From an uncultured Collinsella sp. (GTDB taxonomy: Bacteria > Actinomycetota > Coriobacteriia > Coriobacteriales > Coriobacteriaceae): a DNA stretch of 37,217 nucleotides. Where the stretch lies: positions 1-37,217 of the forward strand of contig CAUFRY010000019.1 in NCBI GenBank assembly GCA_959028445.1, in the 5' to 3' direction. A model generated the notes under the pieces. It was not told the DNA's origin. It ran no database searches and saw only the letters and a program-made list of their open reading frames with translations. Made by a program: the position numbers and the translations under genes. Positions 1 through 7,440 of the stretch are shown piece after piece; position 1 is the first letter of the stretch; each line of letters starts with the position of its first letter.

Positions 1-53
1 ACCGCAGGAAGCTTGGATACGCCTAGGCGCGGTCCAAGAAATCGTCCGCACCC

Positions 54-77
54 CCAACAGTCCTTATTTCACCGCAA
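54..77. repeat. partial copy of an intergenic repeat arm
   Basis: This 24-base stretch reads CCAACAGTCC, then TTATTTCACCGCAA. It matches the right arm of the inverted repeat at 11122-11147 except for one missing A and two substitutions, so it is probably a second copy or half of the same dispersed element. Its partner arm is not visible here and may lie before the window. It sits just past the 3' end of mnmA. A frame open from base 2 to a TAA at 101-103 runs through it, but nothing else supports coding. Confidence 0.4.
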
Positions 78-95
78 TTTATGAAGGGGATGGGG

Positions 96-1196
96 CTACT
101 TAAGTGCGCCGGTTACCGTGCCGCCGCCGAGGACGATGTCGCCGCGGTAGACTACAACGGCTTGGCCGGGGGCGATGGCGCGCTGCGGGTCGTCAAAAGT
201 TAGCAGCATTTGCCCGTCTTCGCCGCGCGCAAGGGTCGCTGCCTGGTCTTTCTGACGATAGCGGTACTTGGCACCTACGCGAATGCCACCGGACGTGAGC
301 TCTGCCTTCATGCGGTCGGCAGGGGCACTCCAGATCCAGTCGTTGGCCGTGAGCGCTGTGGCCGTTAGGTCCTCGGCCTCGCCCAGATGCACGGTGCTGC
401 TGTCGGCGTCGACGCCCGTTACGTACACGGGATGCGCCATCGCGACGCCCAGGCCCTTGCGCTGACCGATGGTGTAGCGCAGCGCACCGTTGTGGCGCCC
501 GACCACGCTGCCGTCGCGCCACACAATGTCGCCCGGTGCAGCGGGATGTCCGCAGCGGCGCTCGATATAGCCCGCGTAGTCACCGTCTGGAATAAAGCAG
601 ATGTCCTCGCTTTCGGCCTTCTTGGCGTTGGTAAAGCCCTGCTCGGCGGCAATGCGGCGCACGTCGCGCTCTTTGTCCAGCCCAGCCAGCGGAAAGATCG
701 TGTGCGCCAGGCGTTCCTGCGTAAGCGAATACAAAAAGTAACTCTGGTCCTTTTTGGGGTCCTCGCCGCGGTACAGCTGCCAGGTTCCGTCGGACGCCTG
801 GCTCGTTTTGGCGTAGTGGCCCGTGGCGATGTAGTCGCAGCCCATATCCAGCGCCGCATCCAGCAATGCGCCAAACTTAATGTGGCGGTTGCAGATGATG
901 CATGGGTTGGGCGTCAGCCCCTCCTGATAGGCGGTCACGAAGCGCTCGATAACGTTGCGGTCGAAGGCCTGCTGCAGGTCGAGCACATGGTGGGGCATCC
1001 CCAGGCGCTCGGCGACAGCCTTTGCATCGGCGATGTCGCGGTCGACCTTACTCATGCCCGTGACGGGATCGGGCGCGGGGCAGGTGAGGCGCATGGTGGC
1101 GCCGACGCATTCGTAGCCCTGGCTTTTGAGCAGGTACGCGGTCACGCTGGAATCGACGCCGCCGCTCATGGCGACGAGCACGCGCTTGTTGTGCAT
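96..1196 (-). CDS. mnmA: tRNA-specific 2-thiouridylase MnmA
   Basis: Cytoplasmic enzyme that activates U34 of tRNA-Lys, -Glu and -Gln with ATP and installs the 2-thio group using persulfide sulfur. The 366-residue product has the family's normal length. It carries the PP-loop SGGVDSS at residues 11-17, the first catalytic cysteine in PNPC (C99, with C102 after it), and the second in EDIC (C200). The C-terminal beta domain runs to the end. The ATG at 1194-1196 is preceded on the minus strand by AAGGAG at suitable distance. It lies downstream of cysK in the same direction but is separated from it by an intrinsic terminator, so it probably has its own promoter. A sulfur-transfer enzyme beside cysteine synthase is a sensible pairing. 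The identification is secure. Confidence 0.97.
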   Translation of the reverse strand: MHNKRVLVAMSGGVDSSVTAYLLKSQGYECVGATMRLTCPAPDPVTGMSKVDRDIADAKAVAERLGMPHHVLDLQQAFDRNVIERFVTAYQEGLTPNPCIICNRHIKFGALLDAALDMGCDYIATGHYAKTSQASDGTWQLYRGEDPKKDQSYFLYSLTQERLAHTIFPLAGLDKERDVRRIAAEQGFTNAKKAESEDICFIPDGDYAGYIERRCGHPAAPGDIVWRDGSVVGRHNGALRYTIGQRKGLGVAMAHPVYVTGVDADSSTVHLGEAEDLTATALTANDWIWSAPADRMKAELTSGGIRVGAKYRYRQKDQAATLARGEDGQMLLTFDDPQRAIAPGQAVVVYRGDIVLGGGTVTGALK

Positions 1197-1225
1197 GGGG
1201 AGGTTCTCCTTGGTGGCATGTGGCC

Positions 1226-1264
1226 AAAAAAGAAAAGCGGCGCGGGAGGCTGGTTCCGCGCCGC
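1226..1264 (-). terminator. intrinsic terminator between cysK and mnmA
   Basis: On the minus strand GCGGCGCGG pairs with CCGCGCCGC (plus-strand arms 1237-1245 and 1256-1264), followed by a T-rich run TTTTCTTTTTT. It ends cysK transcription, but it also lies only about 30 bases before the mnmA start codon, so it could act in the mnmA leader. Confidence 0.8.
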
Positions 1265-1268
1265 AGAC

Positions 1269-1274
1269 ATTGTA
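1269..1274 (-). promoter_or_regulatory. -10 box (TACAAT), probable mnmA promoter
   Basis: The minus strand carries TACAAT, five of six matches to consensus, immediately before the terminator hairpin. No good -35 hexamer stands 16-18 bases upstream. Transcription from here would start at the foot of the hairpin. The box may be accidental, since -35 support is weak. Confidence 0.35.
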
Positions 1275-1377
1275 GCAAGTTCGGACGTCTCGTGGGACAC
1301 CCTGATTGGATGGGCTCAGGCTGCCGGGAGAGAGGAGACCGGCTCGTCCGTGGGCTCAACCTATGGGCGACAGGCCC

Positions 1378-2316
<939 letters not shown>

Positions 2317-2390
2317 GGTGAACCTCCAAAGTGTTCAAATGACTGGATGCCGTGTGGTTTTACGGTGTGTGTGTAGCAGCGAAACCCACA

Positions 2391-2454
2391 AACCTTATAG
2401 GTTGTTCGTTTTGCTGTTGGCAAGCATAGTAGACGCTAAAGCCTAGTAACGCAA
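2391..2454 (-). promoter_or_regulatory. cysK promoter with downstream palindromic operator candidate
   Basis: On the minus strand TTGCGT (plus 2449-2454) and TACTAT (plus 2426-2431) stand 17 bases apart. About 15-27 bases after the predicted transcript start is the dyad AACCTTATAGGTT (2391-2403), with perfect 5-base arms around TAT. A bound repressor there would block cysK transcription. The divergent Rrf2 protein is the obvious candidate binder, by inference. Confidence 0.45.
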
Positions 2455-2507
2455 TAGGAAATAGAAGATTATGACGAGTCGATTAACCATCTTGACGGGA
2501 ATGGGTA

Positions 2508-2535
2508 TTTTCAAAACCAATTTTTCGGCTAGAAT
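2508..2535 (+). promoter_or_regulatory. probable promoter of the Rrf2 regulator
   Basis: TTTTCA (2508-2513) and TAGAAT (2530-2535) are separated by 16 bases, about 36 bases before the start codon. The -10 box is good and the -35 box moderate. Confidence 0.4.
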
Positions 2536-2571
2536 TTCTACGGACTAAATGACCGAAAGGCAGCACTATAC

Positions 2572-3000
2572 ATGTTGGTTTCTACTAAGGGCAGATATGC
2601 CCTGCGCGTTATGGTCGATCTGGCCGAGCACCAGGCAGCCGGTCGCATCCCGCTCAAAGAGATCGCGGCGCGACAGGGGATTTCCGAGAAATATCTCGAG
2701 AACATTTTGGCTACGCTCGTGCGCGCCAACATGCTCTCGGGCATGCGCGGCAAGGGCGGCGGCTATGTGCTCACGCGCCCGCCCGAGCAATACACGGTGG
2801 GCGAGATCTTGCGCCTGACCGAGGGCAGTCTGGCGCCGGTCGCCTGCCTGGATGGCGACTGCAAAGGCTGCTCGCGTTCGGATGAGTGCCCCACGCTTGA
2901 CGTGTGGAAGAACCTTGACAAGCTCATCAACGACTACCTCGACGGTGTGACGCTCGATCAACTTGTTGCTCCCAACCATGGCTACGACTACGTCATCTAA
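2572..3000 (+). CDS. Rrf2-family transcriptional regulator
   Basis: A 142-residue winged-helix DNA-binding protein starting with the family signature MLVSTKGRYALR. The recognition helix region (about 28-60) contains ISEKYLENIL, followed by the wing GMRGKGGGYVL. Residues 92-106 carry four cysteines (C92, C97, C100, C106), spaced differently from the three-Cys IscR pattern but able in principle to hold an iron-sulfur cluster. Divergence from cysK suggests control of cysteine or iron-sulfur supply, as for CymR or IscR; the exact ligand cannot be read from sequence. The ATG follows GAAAGG at a rather long distance of about 11 bases. A strong hairpin terminator follows. Confidence 0.9.
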   Translation: MLVSTKGRYALRVMVDLAEHQAAGRIPLKEIAARQGISEKYLENILATLVRANMLSGMRGKGGGYVLTRPPEQYTVGEILRLTEGSLAPVACLDGDCKGCSRSDECPTLDVWKNLDKLINDYLDGVTLDQLVAPNHGYDYVI

Positions 3001-3069
3001 CCCACACCTGCGTTTGGGGACGGGGTGGAAATGGTAGACTCTCTCGTCCTTTGAGACTTGACAAATAAG

Positions 3070-3106
3070 AAGGCCGCCCATTTTTGCGATGGGCGGCCTT
3101 CGTTTT
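3070..3106. terminator. bidirectional intrinsic terminator
   Basis: AAGGCCGCCCAT (3070-3081) pairs perfectly with ATGGGCGGCCTT (3089-3100), followed by CGTTTT on the plus strand and preceded by A-rich sequence. It separates the convergent Rrf2 and YvlD-like genes. Confidence 0.85.
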
Positions 3107-3137
3107 GGGTCGATATGACGGTTCGTATTGAACAGTT

Positions 3138-3503
3138 CTAGCCCTCGGCGATGCTGTCGAGAATGCTGCGCATGATGGATACCAGGATGCTGCCCATAAA
3201 GGCCGATCCAAAGCCGGCAATGGAGATACCCGCGCCCAGCAGATTGACCGACAGGTAGCTGGCCAGCTCGAGCATAAAGCTGTTGACTACGAGCTGAAAA
3301 ATACCAAGCGTGATAATAGTGAGCGGCAGCGAGATGACCGTCAGGAACGGCTTGACGAGCGAGTCGACGATGTTGAGGAACAGTCCCACGAAGGCAAAGC
3401 AGACCCAGGCCTCGGCAAAGCCGAAGGGTTGGATACCGGGGACGAGGAACGTGGCGATCGCGATGGCGATCGAGGTGAAGAGCCAGTTAAGCATAAAGCG
3501 CAT
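3138..3503 (-). CDS. YvlD/phage-holin-superfamily IV small membrane protein
   Basis: A 121-residue, four-helix integral membrane protein. Hydrophobic segments lie at about 5-22, 29-48, 52-79 and 90-115. The central stretch, from the NIVDSL turn through KPFLTVISLPLTIITLGIF, is the hallmark of the DUF360/YvlD family, which databases label 'mycobacterial 4 TMS phage holin'. No lysis function is implied: no endolysin or other phage gene is nearby. The ATG follows AAAGGA with about 9 bases spacing, and a second in-frame ATG lies three codons in. Function is unknown; in Bacillus the relative belongs to an envelope-stress operon. Confidence 0.85.
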   Translation of the reverse strand: MRFMLNWLFTSIAIAIATFLVPGIQPFGFAEAWVCFAFVGLFLNIVDSLVKPFLTVISLPLTIITLGIFQLVVNSFMLELASYLSVNLLGAGISIAGFGSAFMGSILVSIMRSILDSIAEG

Positions 3504-3716
3504 GGCGTGAATCCTTTCTTGCGCCGGGGTTGCTGGCGTCGCGTGAAGCGGCTTGCGGCGGCGACCTGGATGGTTGCGCGGGCGCGCCGCGGTGTTTGGG
3601 CGCCCATTGTCTCAAATATTCGTGGAGCTTACGTGCGCATTCGGTTTCTAAACGGCGTTCGTCCTGAAAAACGCGCCGCTGGCAGAGAGTCTTGTCGCTT
3701 TAGTTTGGTGGTGTGC

Positions 3717-3722
3717 TACACT
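3717..3722 (+). promoter_or_regulatory. extended -10 promoter for the YerC-like regulator
   Basis: TGCTACACT combines a TGn extension with the -10 box TACACT (3717-3722); a TTGTCG lies 19 bases upstream. Transcription would begin about 100 bases before the start at 3828. The rest of the 3504-3827 intergenic region shows no gene and no convincing minus-strand promoter. Confidence 0.45.
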
Positions 3723-3827
3723 GCTACGGGCAAAAGCCACAGGCGTTGCCCTATTGCATAGAACGGGCGAACGATGCCCGATGTCAGTATCAACTTCGAT
3801 GCCTTTTGGCGGGTTTGGCGGTGATCG

Positions 3828-4127
3828 ATGAATATCGAGAACATGTTTGACAAGCCTGATGTCAAGCAGCTGGTCCACGCATTTAGCCTTTTGGACGACG
3901 AGAAGGATATCCAAGCGTTTTTGACCGATATCTGCACGCCGCGCGAGATTTGCGACCTTTCTCAGCGTTTGCAGGTTGCGCGCTATTTGGACGAGGGCGA
4001 GCCTTATGTTGAGGTTCAGGCCCGTACCGGCGCTTCGTCCACCACGGTGAGCCGCGTTTCAAAGGCGCTGAACGGCGAGTACGGTGGCTACCGCAAGATC
4101 CTCATTAAGTTGGAGGATGGCGAGTAG
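3828..4127 (+). CDS. YerC/YecD family TrpR-related protein
   Basis: A 99-residue helical DNA-binding protein of the Trp-repressor superfamily. Residues about 36-90 show the conserved order TPREICDLSQRLQVAR, then a helix-turn-helix containing TGASSTTVSRVSKAL, then the NGEYGGYR turn. These match the YerC/YecD branch rather than TrpR itself. Its ligand and targets are not known. The start overlaps a GGTGATC-type Shine-Dalgarno extension rather than a plain GGAGG. A terminator follows directly. It stands alone, between the membrane protein and the AddAB block, with no operon partner. Confidence 0.9.
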   Translation: MNIENMFDKPDVKQLVHAFSLLDDEKDIQAFLTDICTPREICDLSQRLQVARYLDEGEPYVEVQARTGASSTTVSRVSKALNGEYGGYRKILIKLEDGE

Positions 4128-4154
4128 GCCGGCGACAACATTGAATTACGAAGA

Positions 4155-4179
4155 ACCGTCCCTCCGGGGGCGGTTTTTT
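4155..4179 (+). terminator. intrinsic terminator after the YerC-like gene
   Basis: ACCGTCCC pairs with GGGGCGGT around a short loop and is followed by TTTTTT (4174-4179). The T run merges into the left arm of the next inverted repeat. Confidence 0.75.
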
Positions 4180-4264
4180 GATCCCTTGGGGACGGAGGAA
4201 AACGGATCACCGGGTTAGACTGACCCCCTCTGTGATCCATTTTCCTCCGTCCTCAAGGGATCAA
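4178..4264. repeat. long intergenic inverted repeat, 33-base arms
   Basis: Arms 4178-4210 and 4232-4264 are complementary at 31 of 33 positions around a 21-base loop. The arm contains TTGGGGACGGAGG, a core shared with elements near 3013 and 15079. The length and near-perfection go well beyond a terminator, and no T run follows. Confidence 0.8.
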
Positions 4265-4298
4265 ATCTGTTGGCGTGGGGCAAATCTGTCCGCGTGGG
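4262..4298. repeat. tandem 19-base direct repeat before addB
   Basis: CAAATCTGT-TG-GCGTGGG at 4262-4279 is repeated as CAAATCTGT-CC-GCGTGGG at 4281-4298, with a period of 19 bases. A possible -10 box TAGGAT lies at 4303-4308 right after it, so the repeats sit where a -35 region or operator would be. Confidence 0.5.
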
Positions 4299-4347
4299 CG
4301 GGTAGGATGGATGCATTGATTATTGCGAACAGTTTGAGCGGAGGACC

Positions 4348-7300
4348 ATGCCTGTTCGAATCTATACCACCAATGCCGGCACGGATTTGAGCGATGCCGA
4401 GTCGGCGCTGCTTGCCGACCTTATTGTCCGCCACGGGCGTGCCGTGTTGCTGGCACCTACGTTTGCCGAGCTCGACCTGTGCCGTCATGATGCGGCGGAA
4501 GCCGGCGTTTCGCTGGGTATCGACTACAAGACGTCTACATCGTGGCTTCGCTCGCTTTGGGAGCTTTTGGGCGACGGGCGCGGTTTCGTCGACAACCTGC
4601 AGCGCCAGATGCTGTTCTCGGACATGGTCACGCGTCTCGACGATGCCGACCTGCAGCCGCTTTCGCGCAGCCAGGGCACAGTGCGCATGCTCGCGCGCAT
4701 GGCCCGCGACGTGTTGCCGGGCGTTGCGGGGACGGGTGCCGAACGATGCCGTGGCGACAACTGCCAGCCTGAGCCAAAAAGCGATGCCGAGGCTCGTGTG
4801 TTCGAGCTTTTGCGCGCCTACGCGGGCGGTTTGGACCGTCGAGATATGGTTGAGCCCTGCGAGGCAGCTGACATTATGACCAGTGTCCTGGCCGATAGCC
4901 TGCCGGCGTGCACTCGCGCCGTATGCGTGCGCGGTATCACGTCGTTTACGCACGGTCTGCTCGAGCTGCTGTCTGCCGTGGCGAACAATGGGGGAGAGGT
5001 CGTCGTGCTGCTTGCCCGCGAGCAGGCGGCGATGCGCGAGGAGCTTGCCACGGCATTTGATGCCCGCGATGTGTTGTTTGAGATCGCGCCGCTAGGGGAG
5101 GGTGTCGGCGCGTCTGATGCCGCTTACGGGACCGCCGCTCAGCCTGCCTTTATTGAGGTCGCTGGCCCCCATGCCCGTGCTCATGCTTATGCGGACGCAA
5201 TTGATGATCTGGTAAAAACGTGCCGGGGTTCCGAGGTCGACGGCGCTTCTGCCGACCCCGTGCGCGTGCTCGTTGTTTCTGCCCGGGCACCCCAGCTGTT
5301 CGGCGAACTCGCCTCTCGTCTGGCGGCGCGTCACATTGCGGCCGAGACGACTGAGTTCACGGCGTTTTCTCAATCCATTGCGGGCAGGCAGTTTGCGGCG
5401 CTTGCCGGCCTGATCGAGTGCATGAAGGCCGCCGATGAGGGCATGGCGTCAAAGACCGAGTGGTGGCCCGCGCCGGAGCTTACCGACTGGATCTACAGTC
5501 CGCTTTCGGGTGCCGACGCCGCGAGCGCCCGCGGCTTCGACAAGAACATACGCCTGTCGCGCAACAAGACCACTGCGGGCGTTAAGAGCCTGCTGCAGAG
5601 CGTCCAGGGTCAGGTGAGGGGCGCGCGCAAGGCGGCGAGCGACGAAAACTGGTTTAAGAACGTGCCGTGTGTGGTCTCGGACGTGTTCCAGGCGCTGTGG
5701 CGCGACAAACCCGTGACGGCGCTCAAGGCCATGCTCGCCGTTGCCGAGGCGCTGCCCGATCGCGCTCTAGGCGGCCTTGACGGCCAGGCCCGTCGCCAGG
5801 CAGAGACGGCTTTGCTGCGCCATGCCATCGACATCCTTATGAACGATGCTCGCGCACTCGACGTGTCGCAGGCCGCGACCGTGCCGGTTCTCGACGGCGT
5901 TCGAACCAAGGTGGACAAGCGCAGTACCGCTTACGATTACGCGACCTACGAGGTCGATCGCACGCCACGGGCACAAGTGCGCTTCGTGTCGCTTGCCGAT
6001 GCGTCGGTTTTGCGTCCTGGCGGCTACGATGCCGTGCTGTTTGCCGATGTCGACCTGGACAGCTATCCGCTTTCGCACGAAGAGGGCCCGCTTGCCACGT
6101 TGATGGCCGAGCTGCGCCGCGACGGCGTGTCTTTGGAGCCCGCCGCCCTGCTGCGCGTGCGCTTTGGCCGTGCAATGCAGGCGACGAGCGGTCCGGTCGC
6201 GCTTGCCCGCGTGACACACGATCGCCAGGCGCGAGAGTGCTACCCGGCAGCCGTATGGACCGAGCTGCGGGCACATGCCGAGGCCGCTGGCGCTGCCAAG
6301 CCCACGTGCGTGGGCGAGGGCGATATCATCGCCGACTTTGATCCCGCGGCAGGTGAAGGCCTCAAGCGCGAGCGCGTGACCTGCGAAGCCCCTCAGCACC
6401 TGAGCGATGAAGCCATTCCGTATCTGGTTCTGCGCCGTCGCGATGGCGAGGGCGAGAACGCGCCGCTCGTGCCGCGTCTGACGTCCGCCTCGCAGATCGA
6501 GGCCTATTCTACCTGTCCACTGTGCTGGTTCGTGTCGTATCGCGTCAAGCCCCAGTCTATCGACGCGGGCTTTGACAACATGGAGAAGGGCAACTTTGTC
6601 CACGACGTGCTGGAGCATCTGCATGCCCGTCTGCCCCAAGAAGGCATGGAGCGCGTGACGCCCGAGAATCTGCCGCGTGCACAGGAGCTGCTGCACGAGG
6701 TCTTTGACGAGACGTTGGCCGAGCACGCTGGCAAGCGCGGCACGGAGGGCCCGCTGGTGCCGCTCTCCCCGGTGGAGGAGCGCCAGGTGGCCGAGATCTT
6801 GCCGCAGCTGGAGGGTGTGCTTGCCTACGAGTCCGAGGCACTTGCCCCCTTTGCCCCGCGCTACCTGGAGTTCGCCTTCAACGAGCTCAAGGTCGAGTAT
6901 GCCGGTTGGCCGCTTGGCGGGCGCATCGACCGCGTGGACGTGGACGCCGAGAATCGTGCCGTGGTGATCGACTACAAGCATCGCACGGGCGTTGAGGAGT
7001 TTAAGCTCGCCGACCCTACGGTGCGCGACGAGGAATCGGGCACGGCACCCATCGACGATCCGCGCTGGTTGCCACCACATACCCAAACGCTTATCTACGC
7101 CCAAGCCATGCGCCGGGCGCTGGATTTGGACACCCGCGCGGCGCTCTACTTTTCGACCAAGGGCGGCAAGCCGGCGTTGCGCGGTGCCGCGAGCGCCGAG
7201 CTGCTCGAGGAAGAGCGCGGCGACGGCCGCATCCCGGGCCTTAAGAAAGGTTTCCCCGGCGAGGGTGGCAGCATGGACTTCGACGCCCTGCTCGATCGCG

Positions 7301-7437
7301 TGGAGGCCGGCATCGCCGAGCGCTTGCGCGAACTCGAGGCGGGCAACGTCGCTGCTGTCGACCCGGCGTCGACGCAGGCCGCGCATGCCCGCTGCTCGTA
7401 TAACCACGAAGGAACGTTTGTAAGGAGGGACGTGTAG
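4348..7437 (+). CDS. addB: AddB-like PD-(D/E)XK nuclease subunit
   Basis: Probable nuclease subunit of an AddAB/RecBCD-type enzyme that processes double-strand breaks. The 1029-residue protein has a degenerate helicase-like N-terminal part without a visible Walker A loop. Its C-terminal RecB-type nuclease domain has H752 in GNFVHDVLEHL, D861 in GGRIDRVD, and D875/K877 in VIDYKHR. The iron-sulfur ligands of typical AddB appear reduced: C723 and C726 (CPLC) and only C1016 at the end. The ATG follows GGAGG closely. The next gene begins three bases after the stop, in the same frame, confirming an operon with the AddA-like helicase. The N-terminal half is poorly conserved, so 'AddB' rests largely on the nuclease domain and the neighbour. 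Confidence 0.82.
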   Translation: MPVRIYTTNAGTDLSDAESALLADLIVRHGRAVLLAPTFAELDLCRHDAAEAGVSLGIDYKTSTSWLRSLWELLGDGRGFVDNLQRQMLFSDMVTRLDDADLQPLSRSQGTVRMLARMARDVLPGVAGTGAERCRGDNCQPEPKSDAEARVFELLRAYAGGLDRRDMVEPCEAADIMTSVLADSLPACTRAVCVRGITSFTHGLLELLSAVANNGGEVVVLLAREQAAMREELATAFDARDVLFEIAPLGEGVGASDAAYGTAAQPAFIEVAGPHARAHAYADAIDDLVKTCRGSEVDGASADPVRVLVVSARAPQLFGELASRLAARHIAAETTEFTAFSQSIAGRQFAALAGLIECMKAADEGMASKTEWWPAPELTDWIYSPLSGADAASARGFDKNIRLSRNKTTAGVKSLLQSVQGQVRGARKAASDENWFKNVPCVVSDVFQALWRDKPVTALKAMLAVAEALPDRALGGLDGQARRQAETALLRHAIDILMNDARALDVSQAATVPVLDGVRTKVDKRSTAYDYATYEVDRTPRAQVRFVSLADASVLRPGGYDAVLFADVDLDSYPLSHEEGPLATLMAELRRDGVSLEPAALLRVRFGRAMQATSGPVALARVTHDRQARECYPAAVWTELRAHAEAAGAAKPTCVGEGDIIADFDPAAGEGLKRERVTCEAPQHLSDEAIPYLVLRRRDGEGENAPLVPRLTSASQIEAYSTCPLCWFVSYRVKPQSIDAGFDNMEKGNFVHDVLEHLHARLPQEGMERVTPENLPRAQELLHEVFDETLAEHAGKRGTEGPLVPLSPVEERQVAEILPQLEGVLAYESEALAPFAPRYLEFAFNELKVEYAGWPLGGRIDRVDVDAENRAVVIDYKHRTGVEEFKLADPTVRDEESGTAPIDDPRWLPPHTQTLIYAQAMRRALDLDTRAALYFSTKGGKPALRGAASAELLEEERGDGRIPGLKKGFPGEGGSMDFDALLDRVEAGIAERLRELEAGNVAAVDPASTQAAHARCSYNHEGTFVRRDV

Positions 7438-7440
7438 ACC

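Noticed and set aside
2..103. A 33-codon frame open from the window edge to a TAA, convergent with mnmA.
   Set aside because: Half of it is a repeat arm found elsewhere, no recognised protein end, and this length can be open by chance in GC-rich DNA.
1247..1260. AGGCTGGTTCCGCG on the plus strand resembles a T-box core.
   Set aside because: No stem I or specifier region fits upstream, no aminoacyl-tRNA or biosynthetic gene follows on that strand, and the bases are explained as a terminator on the minus strand.
3138..3503. Holin-like protein as evidence for a prophage.
   Set aside because: It belongs to the YvlD/DUF360 family of chromosomal membrane proteins, and no phage structural, lysis or integration gene is nearby.
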